A stretch of DNA of 64,000 bases from Bacteroidales bacterium UBA5197 (GCA_002412885.1 DHVX01000072.1:124001-188000), one strand, 5' to 3'. Shown: positions 47,601-51,855, counted from the stretch's first letter. The notes: a model not told the origin generated them from the sequence alone. Translations and numbers: made by a program.

Positions 47601-49898
47601 CCATTCTGAAGGCAAAGTTCCGGTTTCCGGAAATTTTACTGTAGTAAATTGGTTCCCAAATGTATATTGAATATCATGTGTGATGTTTGTGCGTTTTACA
47701 ATGCCGGTTGCATCACCCTGCCCGATTGTAACAGCATTGGCCCCCATAAAAAGTGTGTCTGTTCCCATGGTTAGCGTTCCCTGGGTTGCTGATGGATTGG
47801 CGCTGAGTAAATTTAAGGTTTCATAAATGGTTAGGTCGCTGTTAAGTTCTACGCCATTTGGCCGGTTTATGATAAAATCCTTTAGCCCGCTGTTTATTAG
47901 TGGTATCTGCAATGTTGATCCTTCCCCGCCAATTGTCAGGTTCGACGCTGTGCTACCGATGATGGCGCTGCTCCCTGTGATGCTGCCGTTAAGAACCAAG
48001 GTGTTACCATCAATATTATATGTGCCATCAGTGAGGTTGAGCGATCCGTTTACGGTACAAAAAGAAGGTTCTTCTTCAACGCCATCAATGATCAGGTCGT
48101 CAAAATACCAGTAATCAAGCCCGTAGGTATAGCCTTCAATATAATACCGAATAAAAAACGTTCCACCGACATTGGTAGTCCAGTTGGAATACAGCAGGGT
48201 TTGGGGGCCGATGTTGGCAGTACCGGAAGGTGATAAAGAGTAAATATCGGTCCATGGCCCCCCCGAAGCAGCGGCACATTGAACTTTTACAGTATAGGGA
48301 TAGGTAGTTGCATCAAAGTTATCAATGAACTGCTTCCACTCAATGTTAACCGCTGCATAACCGGAGGTGTTGATGAAACGATAAATAGAGGCATTATAGA
48401 ATGTTGTACTTGAAGATCCATATATGTAACGGGCTTCATTGGCGGTTCCCCCTGCATTGGCACTGGCAACGGCCGTAAACTGATTGTACCCTGTACCAAT
48501 ATCACCGGTCCAGCTTGTCAGATTAGTAAATCCATCAGTTAGAATATTTGTTGCTGGAACAATAGATATCCCCTGAATAACACCACCTGTATTTGTTGTT
48601 AAATTATTTAGTACTCCGGCGCTGGCAGGTATTTCATGCCCTGTTGTAATTGCAGAACTACCTGAATAATTAACGTTCACGGTACCGGCAAAGGCAGGAG
48701 GATTCATTAAACTGCCTGCGGAACGAATGATCGTTGATCCATTGGCCATTGTGAGGTTAGAACCGTTTGACAAGACACCAGCATTCAATGATAGCGACCC
48801 ATTGACTGTTACCGCACCAGACAGTGTAATACCAGCTTCATTGCTGATGACTAAGTTTTGTAACCCTACTGCGACAGCCGGCAATGTGGTGGCTATATTA
48901 CCTATGAATGAAATATTGGAAGTTGCTCCTCCGGTAATGGTTCCCGCACCGAGTCCAATGGGACCTTCAACGTTAAGGGTGTTGGCCCCTAAACTTAAGG
49001 TACCACTGGCCAAATTTAAACCTGTGGCAAAGGTATTTGTGATCGTAATACTGGTATGCAGCGAAACCGTTTTGTCAGTAGTAATCAGATATAAATAGCT
49101 GATATTGTTCCCACCTGGGGGAATCTCGTAGGATGTCGAATAATCGTTGGAAGCATTGGCATACAAAAGTTGAATTCCACCTGTTCCAGGATCAAATGTG
49201 GGACTTTGATCGAAATATCCTCTTTCGGAAGAAGTGCTGTTTGGCCCGACTTGAACCACACAGGTTGAACTTCCTCCCGTTCCAAGAATGATGCGGTTGG
49301 CGTTTGTTATTGTCCCGGTAAACAGGTTCACCCGGAATATATTAATTTGATTATTACCCAACAAAGTTAACCCGTTGGAGTTGCTCACAGATAAGGTATT
49401 CAAAGGCGATGAAACAGTTCCGTTATTGGTAAATGACTGGGTCGAGGTTCCACTGAAATAAACGGCAGTGTAAGAACCGGTTGCTGTTAAAACGCCCACA
49501 TCACTATTAAACAGGTTTCCGGCAATGGTTAGAAATGTTGTTGTGGTTGTGGTTCCGGCAGTAAGGGAAATAGTACCATTATTGACAACACCACCGCTTC
49601 CAACGGTGATAGATTGCGAAGCAGAAATGGTTAATGTTCTTCCGCTATTAACAGTTAAACTCAGGCAAACACCGGCTGAAGGCACGGTCATATTGGTATT
49701 GATCACAACATCATCCGAAGCAGTTGGAACACCCCATGGACTCCAATGAGAGCTGGTGCCCCATGAAGTCCCTATACTTGTTTTGGTTTGGGCAATGACT
49801 GTAAAAGACTGAAAAACAACCTGGACAATGAACACGCACAAAACAAGATACCTCTTGCTCCTAATCCTCCAAAAAGATATTGAAATAGCATTCATCAT
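26601..49898 (-). CDS. Giant T9SS-secreted modular beta-helix surface protein (7,765 aa)
   Basis: This uninterrupted 23.3-kb gene encodes one of the largest bacterial proteins. It has a signal peptide (about 1-36) from the ATG at 49898 and a T9SS type A sorting domain at 7682-7765 (LPNYPNPFRESTTIRFSLPE, GGIYLLYL). Seven homologous units run from a W-x-G/NW-x-P motif to a Y-x-FGN motif. Three are N-terminal (49.8-44.0 kb) and four C-terminal (33.3-28.1 kb). Unit 1 contains an extra jelly-roll-like domain (~48.1-48.5 kb). The centre has a unique ~440-residue region, then three beta-helix superdomains of Asn/Thr/Ser/Gly-rich repeats (NNNTIG, YNN-type). Predicted surface anchored or released adhesin/fibre. 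Starts further upstream (to 49973) would overlap the TAnnTTTG box at 49971-49978. The next gene begins 3 nt after its stop. Confidence 0.9.
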   Translation of the reverse strand: MMNAISISFWRIRSKRYLVLCVFIVQVVFQSFTVIAQTKTSIGTSWGTSSHWSPWGVPTASDDVVINTNMTVPSAGVCLSLTVNSGRTLTISASQSITVGSGGVVNNGTISLTAGTTTTTTFLTIAGNLFNSDVGVLTATGSYTAVYFSGTSTQSFTNNGTVSSPLNTLSVSNSNGLTLLGNNQINIFRVNLFTGTITNANRIILGTGGSSTCVVQVGPNSTSSERGYFDQSPTFDPGTGGIQLLYANASNDYSTSYEIPPGGNNISYLYLITTDKTVSLHTSITITNTFATGLNLASGTLSLGANTLNVEGPIGLGAGTITGGATSNISFIGNIATTLPAVAVGLQNLVISNEAGITLSGAVTVNGSLSLNAGVLSNGSNLTMANGSTIIRSAGSLMNPPAFAGTVNVNYSGSSAITTGHEIPASAGVLNNLTTNTGGVIQGISIVPATNILTDGFTNLTSWTGDIGTGYNQFTAVASANAGGTANEARYIYGSSSTTFYNASIYRFINTSGYAAVNIEWKQFIDNFDATTYPYTVKVQCAAASGGPWTDIYSLSPSGTANIGPQTLLYSNWTTNVGGTFFIRYYIEGYTYGLDYWYFDDLIIDGVEEEPSFCTVNGSLNLTDGTYNIDGNTLVLNGSITGSSAIIGSTASNLTIGGEGSTLQIPLINSGLKDFIINRPNGVELNSDLTIYETLNLLSANPSATQGTLTMGTDTLFMGANAVTIGQGDATGIVKRTNITHDIQYTFGNQFTTVKFPETGTLPSEWAIKTTIGQAPTWKNTAILREYDIVRKGGSGSLPAVRLAYKDGELNGNIENQLVFWAKIADDDPNEYGRVSASTTENWVGLIGSVEFAPTTFGTNLWTLAESESPKYTWTGTVPGQETNWNANLNWVGSEVPDGTSDVLIPAGCTHYPTLPGSTSIKTMTIEEGAIVNGGTGTSLIITGGASAWYNDGTFNPGTSTVMFINSAATLAGETNFYNVTIETGAGLIMTTHSIMRIAGVLTNNGTFHADQFPGTVEYNGGNQDIVNPNGTSPGYHHLILSGSGVKSMPVTSPEVLGIHGNFSIIGTASVTLAGPVEVHENVLIGTDAEFNAGSFTHIVEGNWTNEGGTFTPASSTLVFSGSGLQTITSVSGLETNNLTISNTSASVMLGESTDCSLAGNLTVDTGTIFNLSANRLISVTETITNNGTIRTQNTSASPVPTGRTWGGNFVYAAAISQTAVAGTYNHLTMSGTGGAVANGNITVNGILNLAAVNPSLSHGILEMATTYTPTYSSYTLTMGPDATTIGPGDVTGIVTRNTILADETYTFGNRYTSISFPTVGTLPSSVSLKIRIGEAPAWKTDGILRVYDIIQTGGSGTSATLQAYYHESELNGNPENLLVFFVQFFTPASNLIEYGKGDYNTFQNWVSISDVNIGVFADSFGHREVTLAESQLLALTWNGSVSTSWSTAQNWTPNGAPSDITAVTIPDAATTDFDPELPLTASCKSILIQSGGILNAAEDAVFTVNGADYAWNNQGGTFNAGNSEVIFTNANASMGGSTNFHHLTVHEDAVLILENGTYLGITGAVNNAGPLRPVVRGASTVEYKGNNQTVVVPNSNTNRYSTLILSGSGTKTMPGSALQIVNDFTMAGTASATAGNAITFSGNVTLETGSTFNAASYTHSVFGDWLNNGGTFIPSTSTLVFNGDSLQTIGSASGFSVHNLTISNAIRGVVHGASTDLSLAGNLTVAEGAIFNLAENKLTSIAGALSNAGTIITENSSSTPVPTGLTWGGTFEYAGTDAQTAVAGTFNNFVMSGVGGATASGNITVNGILDLSTGNPTSTKGILDMGSYTLDMGSDATTIGFGDVTGVVRRSSFSAGTPYSFGNQNTTITFSTGGTLPTELSVKTMIGQAPSWKANAIERYNDMAITGGSNMVVDFSFGYLDSELNNNSENDLSVTDYVSSTGNINVLGRSGLNTLDNYVLLNGIDINDLPTCFDERQWALSNQSLTGVSYEGTGTTTSDTYQNVGAAEVSIDVTNVDKVLVTASFTSFSTPFGNTGTAFFRIADQSNPDVINSGVIEHAISGRDLIGSIVYIFDVSAYTGNRTFAFQQMTNPLLTLETTINMTAIALYDGTHQLNCDIKQLNATQTLTENWETAVISTNNILPANSSGKGGFYVSASGYNQKTDGGTVDLATGQWVLQYKKSSESDWKNLSYPILRAPPGQQKGTISLVGIMPENTEPGNYDFRVAHRKIAGTSTFVTHQLNLAVVALSTPDGYFPTFISSKSSISTSSTDFSSVIENYITPKTSTDIFAQAQFLIQTNIETSSPRFDFLVKSGVNDIYDGLDLRKYLMNSEHRCSGSYSGLIQNLNQNETYQMNLRHASASGATLTTVNAYFVGFGLTRSSQSFVLPVTVAATMGVSSSSYPSLKAAFDDINAGVFNGDINIEINDNLTESASCVLNASGAGDANYNSILIYPTSSGLKVDGSIATTLIDLNGADNVTIDGRANLQGEASLTFSNTNTAGSVFRFINDATNNTIRYCNVKGVTTSGTSGLIDFSTGSLVGNDNNAIEYCNISDGISTPTNAIYSAGSSVTADNSNITISNCNIANYFSATGNSAGIFIASNSSAWSITENRFYQTESRTATTGATHWGIRIVTASGVDYIINDNVIGFADAESNGYTTYSGNVAVLYRGIEMTVGLTSFSSVQGNTVAGISLTTSSGLATRPGIFSGISVLTQGSVNIGNITGNTIGSSEGSGSINITSTTSLGMINGIHFSTTSAGNIQNNTIGSISTGGAANIGYTFNGILIGGTGGNFNISSNLIGSTGTANSIAIGTGGVTTAVCTFRGIFNPTSGTNGGSTGIISITGNTIQNCSAFGTGASVFYGILTQAGTGTMDLNENKVIAATNTGTGVFQAILNTIAVTNLNMNSNIVRNLYKTATSGTFTAIANSGAALTSININNNQLGNDDGGLLTYATNNTAALIGISNTAGAAACELSIQNNDIRGIEYAGAAGTNAHTYIINSAATLKQEINNNTFTALNVSTSGAIIFISNSVALPANGVQNVNNNRIVTSFTKNALSGAITLFTSTAATTNADVTVNNNNNNFSNITISGTATIAGWVNTDAGSGNVNKTISGNVFENWTGGTGAITAMNVNITSENNRTKNNSIKNISNAGIIYGIITAAGNDSIYSNTIDQLLSQGGAAATIVSGINVTGGTTKNILNNTISNITGNSLTTGSVRGILVSVGTTVNVRQNTIYGLTANANTIGTVNGVWVTAGGTVSIDRNKIYDISSTSAVMSGAGSVYGIQVSGSTASFNANISNNLIADLRTPVANSSATLRGIGINNTGANSSVNLYYNTIYMNAESSGTNFGTSGVFHTASATATTARLDMRNNIIVNLSTPKGTGTTVAFRRSTGGANTLNNYALSSNNNLFYAGEPGPTRFIYHDFTAGAQTIAAYKAGVYSAGTVAPRDQASVTENPPFLSTDPGHADFLKINPVPVTQIESGAANIATYTVDYAGIIRQGNPGYTGESTSAPDIGAFEGDYEPIDMVPPSISYTPITNNSCISNKILSAVITDGTGVNIVTGTAPRIYFKKSTNANSLPATNDNTTNGWKFTETASTSSPFSFSLNFSLIFGGVTTGDIIQYFIVAQDILEPPYIGINAGTFATMPASVALTAASFPIGGTINSFTILAGLSNTVTIGASGNFTSLTGTGGLFSEINAKGLAGNLVAKIIDATVSETGAVSLNPILYGCYDNYTLTIRPEDGVAANLSGSFDGPLIHLSGADYVIFDGISSGGSSLTISNASTFATASTIRFSNDASNNIVTNCIIEGSPSGIASGIVFFSGGIVTGNDDNTISNNTIRPAGANLPVNAVYSAGTSIAVDNSGNAITGNNIQDYFSPALASNGVFLFSNSSAWNISGNKLFQTAARTSTVAVVHRAVNILTAFGSGYTVSNNIIGYSNATQTGTTTYSGAIGFTYRAIEMTAGAAVASSIQGNSVSGIILSTTSGSTTLPGIFSGISVLAGNVNVGSTTGNTIGAANGTSSISITSTTSLGLITGIYATSPNTVTIQNNNIGSISTGGAATIGYYFRGIHTAGGGQHTIADNTIGSTSTANSVEIGTNGVTTTPVCTFVGISNAATGNITITGNQIINTSVYGTGASVYNGIQSSGVCNTVLIDNNKIIAATISGTGALNAIINSAAASNLHITNNEIRNLVKSATTGLTPVISNTGGVLSVININNNLLGSADGGLITFTSALSSATGSLLTGISNTAGAASCELSIQNNDIRGINYSVASANANTYILNSAATLKQNISNNTFTNLSVNTNGAIIFISNSVVMSTDGVQDVNGNSISGSFTRIPTSGAITLFTSTAATNNTGVTVNHKNNNFSNITVSGAATIAGWVNTDAGSGLATTIIEGNTFSNWSGGTGAITSLNVNITSPNNATRGNQINNISSAGNITGITTGAGNDSIVSNTIHTLTSTGAASIVNGVAITTTGISKNVCGNVIYNLQANNITTGSVSGIAVSGGLSNNLYKNKIYNLSSGSSVLSTGSINGILVSGSVADMATTIYNNRIADLKATAASAVNGVRGIAIINTGLRSSTNIYFNTVFLNATASSGTNFGSSGILHTASANPTTARLDLRNNIIVNISEPKGTGTTVAFQRSAGTANMLNNYAATSNNNLFYAGVPGAANLIYTDGTSSAQTIEEYKAGDFTAGKIAPRDQVSITENPHFLSIDGSHADFMKINSLLVTFTESGAANIEGITSDFEGDIRAGNPGYSAQQNGFGLAPDIGADEFDGFRPRVLVSNAHASSNDIFDHLQGAFAAINDYDQTGRDILVTILETTNEPGTALLNAGAWNSLRVFPSAAGRSIAGNVENTPLIELNGADNVIFDGRVNQTGSTKSLVIRNTASTGAGTSTIKLNNSSENNVFRYCIISGSSQSQTDGVITFATASTENGNSSNIIEFSDIRGEAGNRPVNAVYSAGSTGFENKTNIIRNSNIFDFLSPEASSRAIHLSTNNTDWTITTNSFYETTTLEPVSGTFSYGAIRIDSPDGNNFTITNNCIGGRGVNCSGSPFTVSSNENHSFTAIYLNVGSITSTLVQNNNIRNWDYSTASATPWRAIEVAAGNVNIGTATGNTIGATSGNGSIEITSSVNAQSYAVYVGSSGTVNVSRNSIGSINIYGNDTGAAHSFTAIYKANTGGAITINNNTIGSSLTTNSIYAGSQAATSTAGQHLRAIHLESSGTANITINTISHLSNAYSGSNTSYTRGIHATAGSSSITRNTIRYLESAAQGSNYGSVIALELNGTDGANTLTDNGINFMSSTGSTFEGFIAGIWFSGNTGANLVTRNLIRNLSVHSGTTAATMYGIRIASGATTYSNNIVSLGGNTATTLYGIFETGTASNNNNLYFNTVYIGGSLGTGITNKSYAFYSDAANNVRNFRNNIFSNFRSTTGGSSLHYAVYFNYGTSANLTLDYNNYYAPGTGGVAGYYNGTDQTVIPLVPSNDANSTIADPQFVNAGGSTADDYKLAAAINGILGTGIVLDYGQTARGDPPNVGAWEFNTNRWMGNVSTNFADADNWTSGAVPLEGVSVVFAVAPDRDCVLDQDRVVANIINNQGDKKFVINGHQLTITGGLLFTNGGQIDAGTATSTLVFAGEEEAQVIPDGAFVNNVIPNLVINNEFGVVSQSDLTINEILNLQSANPSATAGCLHTGTKVITLGANAVTVGDGDVSGIVKRTSIVADKTYTFGNKNAKIFFPNIGTLPTEISVKMTLGAAPTWQSGAVERIYDIIQTGANPLDPTMATIFSTYLDSELNGNDEDKLVNWSYRYINSQLFEHGRASYNSDENWIKLTNINMAFFPSSFGMLEIGIDEGVLETLTWNGSVSTSWTTVNNWTPMGAPSDYVNIIIPDASTTPNDPILPPETTIKTLKLETGAILNSIANAQATIIGGEGAWENEGGTFNPGTSSNVTFESDQATIAGSTDFYNVTIDYGAILWMKNASAMRISGSVSNNGTWRPVILGSTTVEYNGGNQVVVVPNPASNRYSTLILSGSGTKTMPSSTLSMMGDFILAGTVNVTALNNLVVVGSFSIGADASFNSGSKNHSIGGHFTHHGSFSSTGSTITFNGFTPQAISGSAFSTVFENLTILNDQGVTSSKDLTVNGNLDLQSENPSDLKGCLDMGIRTLKLGATTLTTGPGDVTGIVKRVHSFESDQTYTFGNRFTSVTFRGCGTKPTEISIKTTIGNAPGWKTSAIKRYFDFAQTGGNNCFVDVSVNYLESELNNAVEDELVYWGAFGFPTPQTVEWGRSEIDTTDRWLLLRGVPIALWPSGIGQMEITLAETEHPILTWNGSQSTNWENAYNWTPVGFPTKFTRLIIPNASTTDYDPILPLLAMADEFLIETDGVLNASAYCEFQLFNHNGGFAWENHGAFNALNSTVVFIKDGGNVAGETNFYNVTVMPDVELTPQAGCVMRIAGELVNDGIFNATRYNNTFEYNGSTQTVIMPNGVTPGYHSLILSGTDVKTMPDEVMNIYGNFSLAGTANVTALDNLNISGSLSVGSNATFNTGGHYLTLGGDIAHNGVFNASLSTVELVGTSSQTINGSASSTIFRDLLIHQVYGAVSNKDITVNRELCLHNTNPGATTPVLNMTSYILDLGPLAYVIGNGDATGIVRRTSIERNRTYAFGNKNASISFNDAGTIPTEMSVRISIGTAPAWRTGSIQRVYEIIQTGADAGNPTQATIRSTYLDSELNGNTEEKLVNWSYRNPPGMHLEHGRSDYNSTENWLELTNINMAFFPSTFGTLYITMDESEIENLTWNGSVSSSWTTVDNWTPNGAPSSFVNVAIPDASTTPNDPYLNYVSEVKTLTIEEGGILNSTNGSVFNIYGGDGAWSNLGTFNPGNTTVIFNHAGATIAGETNFQSLTIDAGASLTPLSGNIMRIGGALSNSGTLHAAANNNTIEYSGAVQTVILPNGTTPGYHSLALSGSGTKALPSAAFNIYGDFSLAGTAQATAQNNLTIGGSLSVGATASFTTGAFSHSVGGDFINDGSFTASTGNTIVMNGSSAQIISGTASPAFHNLTISSTGGVTGVLDVTANNVLNLQSNNPSATLGSLHMGAHTLHMGATATTTGAGDVTGIVKRTTFLANTSYTFGNQFTTIALSSGGTLPSEIKMYIEIGTAPYWKPEAITRQYDIARTGGSSLTATLKLHYLDSELNNCAEADLKIWNFNTGTSFFDEIGQDDQSTNENWVNITNLDINDIPLNFNDHLWSLYSAVSVVIEDVKGWRMIASPTASTYSDLLDGFVSQGMTGSTYPARQPNLLWFNETEGLTTNMSWRTPAAITDNIKPGRGYYFYVFGDIPDENDYNDVLPKQMSTSGLPNFSSGSFSYSGLNHAVTYTSRADNQTAPGTYYDKNIADEGWNMIGNPSTRTLNWDHSGWTKTNIDNSIYLWDPKGNEWKTWNGFTGNMGNGLVSPFQAFWVRANDPAPELNFTDEVLTSGGYFYGGGPAAKSQSAETDPINVKITLSAGDQKTTVFITFTKDAVVGPDKSDAYRLEPLSDTWLELFTLSSTAHTMPMAINALPSEGPESFNLPLFVGGQNKGNSLSGDFKLSWELPSNWPSDWSISLHDHNLQKATSMMAGDNYSFGYSVTKQAGIAGLSGDSLFSLPGDLLRPVSLQSTLKSSSQLSPFSIIIEKGANNTDPAYVSKTPKLLPNYPNPFRESTTIRFSLPETQAISLDLYDISGRYIETIEHRSFEPGVHEIQWQNNGLNGGIYLLYLRTASTNDVIKLNLLK
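28150..33280 (-). repeat. Four C-terminal copies of the W-x-G to FGN module
   Basis: Four tandem protein-coding repeats of about 1.4 kb (465 residues), visible from WNGS-type starts near 33.26, 32.32, 30.93 and 29.53 kb and FGN motifs near 32.72, 31.31, 29.92 and 28.52 kb. Shared blocks include NWTP-GAPS, IAGETNFYNVT-like, YHSLILSGSGTK and GDVTGIVKR. DNA identity looks partial, consistent with old duplications. Confidence 0.8.
33280..42720 (-). repeat. Three homologous beta-helix superdomains
   Basis: Copy A lies about 42.72-39.34 kb, copy B 38.88-35.6 kb and copy C 35.58-33.29 kb. Each opens with an A-F-x-x-IN...NSL...P...LI-LNGADNV-DGR pattern and ends with PDIGA-x-E or a variant (PNVGAWE). 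A and B also share long colinear stretches such as MRNNIIVN and the AGWVNTDAGSG block about 3.84 kb apart. An extra ~150-residue domain separates A from B. Confidence 0.8.
43970..49790 (-). repeat. Three N-terminal copies of the W-x-G to FGN module
   Basis: Units start near 49.78, 47.28 and 45.59 kb and reach FGN motifs near 47.66, 45.98 and 44.31 kb. Unit 1 is longer because of an inserted jelly-roll-like domain. The blocks shared with the C-terminal set show common origin. Confidence 0.75.
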
Positions 49899-49970
49899 TG
49901 ATTGACAATACAAGATTAATTGACCCAACTTTCGCAAGTAAAATAACTTGCTGAAGAATATGCTGCGACA

Positions 49971-49978
49971 CAAAAATA
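49971..49978 (-). promoter_or_regulatory. Candidate -7 box for the giant-protein operon
   Basis: TATTTTTG on the minus strand fits TAnnTTTG and lies 73 nt before the chosen ATG (49898). No TTTG box at the right distance. It argues against longer N-termini. Confidence 0.45.
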
Positions 49979-50694
49979 CAATAGTACTTTCAGCGCTAAA
50001 TATTTTTTTACTTCAAGTGAAAAAGCTATGGAAACAATTTTAGGTTTCATACGCTCTTTGACATTTTCAAAAAAAAGACATGGTTTGCCTCAAGCAAATA
50101 ATCTCAAATACAGTGATCATAGCAAATTTTGTTGCTACTGCTGTTTCCGTTGAAACCGCAGGCAGGTTTTGAGCATACGAATTGCTGTGAACGAGTAAAA
50201 CACCCATTTCAAGCATAGCAACAAATACACCAACCTTTACTTTCATGATAGAACCCTTGATTTGAAAGATACTGCTGCTCAAAAGTGAAAATCGCCATAA
50301 AGAACCTAAAAGCATCGGTTAAAAAACTCTTCAAACGGCTGCATGTCGGTTTTAAATGACTGTTGTTTTTCAACAATACACCTATTAATAGCAAAAGTTG
50401 TAAATAGTAATGGTTTATGAGTCATTTCTTGACTTACACAGACAGAATATACACGTTTCCAAACTTTGTAACTGCTCTCAATGTAAGCAGAAAAATTCAG
50501 GCACTACTTATAATATCTACATCAATACTCAATACTTTTATTTTTTACACACTAAACCCGGAGGGTTTTAATGGGCTAGTACCGGGGTACTGGAAAGGAA
50601 GGCTTGTTAGACATTTTTGCCAATTTCCCAAAAAAATCTTACTTTAATACAGAAATTATTTTCCCGTTGCAAGAATAAAAAGCCAATTATCTCC
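49974..50694. other. Gene-poor 720-nt gap
   Basis: No gene can be supported. Its left end overlaps the candidate promoter of the giant-protein operon (49971-49978). A 58-codon minus-strand frame (50067-50246) has a signal-peptide-like start (MKVKVGVFVAMLEMGVLLVH) but no promoter and no family resemblance. Two adjacent perfect short palindromes lie at 50554-50591: AAACCC-GGA-GGGTTT and AGTACC-GG-GGTACT. The rest is AT-rich. Confidence 0.4.
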
Positions 50695-51735
50695 CTAATG
50701 GTTCTCAAATATTTTACTCCATTTCTTTCTGTTGGTCCAAATCCATACCAGGGTTGCAGAAGTAGCTAAAACACAGGCAAACCACAGAAACAGAAATTCT
50801 GGTTCTACAGTTTTGTATATTACTGTCGCCAGGTTGCCAATAATAAGCCATTGAAAAACATAAAAAGCAGTTACCTGCCTGCCTGCCCAGCCCAGGAAAC
50901 GGAAAACAACATTTTCAGTTCCAACTAACTGCATCAGCTTGCTAAAAAAAAGTGCAATCAGTGAGATAAAAATCAATGCCCATCCAAAGAAGAGCGGTCC
51001 GTGGTGGTAATAAGCCGGGAGATCTGATGAGATATTAAATCCATATCCGAAAAGAACTATCACTAATGCCGATGCAACCAAAAGAAATGCAGGACGAGCA
51101 AAGAATTTTTCAGATTCTTCTTTATTTTCAGCATAAATAAATCCAGCAACTGCGCCTGAAAGTGGATAAGCCAGCCAGGGGAAAAGTGGAAAATAGCTCC
51201 ACCATTCTTTGCTGTGAAAATAGGCGGTAAAAAATCTCAAAACCTCGCTGTTTCCCTGATAATAAGGCAAAACTACAGGCAAGGTTGCAACAATTAACGC
51301 CATGACAAGGAGAGGAATGGATCGCTTTTTTGTAAAGAATACAGTTGTAGCAAGAACAATAAGTGACAAACCGGCCAAAAAGAAAATATCCACCCCAAAA
51401 ATATAAGGCAATGGATCGGTGTCAAGATCTCCTTTAAAAATTCTGAAAAACAGGTTAAGGTTTAAACCGACATTTAGCAGGAATCCATAAATTATCAACT
51501 GCACTCCTCTGCGAAAACGAGAAAGGGTAGTTCCTGGAATAAGGGCAAAGAAGAATCCCATCACAACCATAAACAAAGGAGCTGCTGGAACTCCGCCCAG
51601 AAATAGCGAAATTCTGCCAGACAGGCTGCTATAGAAATCTTCGGTAGCAAACAATTCGGTAATGTGCACCTGAATCATAAGCACAACTGCCACTCCTTTC
51701 AGCACATCAGGAAGTATCTGCCTATTGACCGCCAT
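50695..51735 (-). CDS. Multi-pass acyltransferase-like membrane protein (DUF1624/HGSNAT type)
   Basis: The 346-residue protein has about ten hydrophobic segments. It begins with RQILPDVLKGVAVVLMIQVH, the R-x4-D-x2-(R/K)G-x5-M-x3-H pattern of heparan-alpha-glucosaminide N-acetyltransferase-like and acyltransferase-3-like membrane enzymes. These move acyl groups across the membrane to surface sugars. The acceptor is unknown. I choose the ATG at 51735 rather than 51801 because a perfect -7 box (51762-51769) lies between them and because the family motif then sits near the N-terminus. It is a single-gene unit, divergent from the small T9SS gene. Confidence 0.7.
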   Translation of the reverse strand: MAVNRQILPDVLKGVAVVLMIQVHITELFATEDFYSSLSGRISLFLGGVPAAPLFMVVMGFFFALIPGTTLSRFRRGVQLIIYGFLLNVGLNLNLFFRIFKGDLDTDPLPYIFGVDIFFLAGLSLIVLATTVFFTKKRSIPLLVMALIVATLPVVLPYYQGNSEVLRFFTAYFHSKEWWSYFPLFPWLAYPLSGAVAGFIYAENKEESEKFFARPAFLLVASALVIVLFGYGFNISSDLPAYYHHGPLFFGWALIFISLIALFFSKLMQLVGTENVVFRFLGWAGRQVTAFYVFQWLIIGNLATVIYKTVEPEFLFLWFACVLATSATLVWIWTNRKKWSKIFENH

Positions 51736-51761
51736 ATCACTTTGTAATTTTAAACAAAGTG

Positions 51762-51769
51762 CAAACTTA
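51762..51769 (-). promoter_or_regulatory. Candidate -7 box of the acyltransferase-like gene
   Basis: TAAGTTTG on the minus strand, 26 nt before the ATG at 51735. The nearest TTTG (51802-51799) is too far away (29 nt). Confidence 0.5.
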
Positions 51770-51855
51770 GTACTTAGTTCTTTCCGGCACAGACAGGTCA
51801 AACAATCTTATACAATTATCTTGTAATCCTGTAATTCATGCTGAACCGGGCAACA

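Noticed and set aside
27112..49749. Many long plus-strand open frames opposite the giant gene
   Set aside because: They are antisense shadows of a Ser/Thr/Asn/Gly-rich repetitive protein. None has a promoter, signal peptide or family motif, and they recur at equivalent places in each repeat unit.
26601..49898. Repeats of the giant gene as CRISPR-like or minisatellite arrays
   Set aside because: Repeat units are long, diverged and in frame; there are no short identical direct repeats with constant spacers.
50050..50065. boxA-like GCTCTTTGACA on the plus strand
   Set aside because: Resembles an rRNA antitermination box, but no rRNA or other RNA gene follows. Probably chance. A similar GCTCTTTAA near 15737 points away from the tRNA genes and is rejected for the same reason.
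50067..50315. Small minus-strand frame with a signal-peptide-like segment
   Set aside because: No promoter box, no family resemblance and a low-complexity C-terminus. It is mentioned only as part of the gap.
50417..50647. 76-residue plus-strand frame
   Set aside because: Runs through both palindromes, has no plausible start region and no protein-like pattern.
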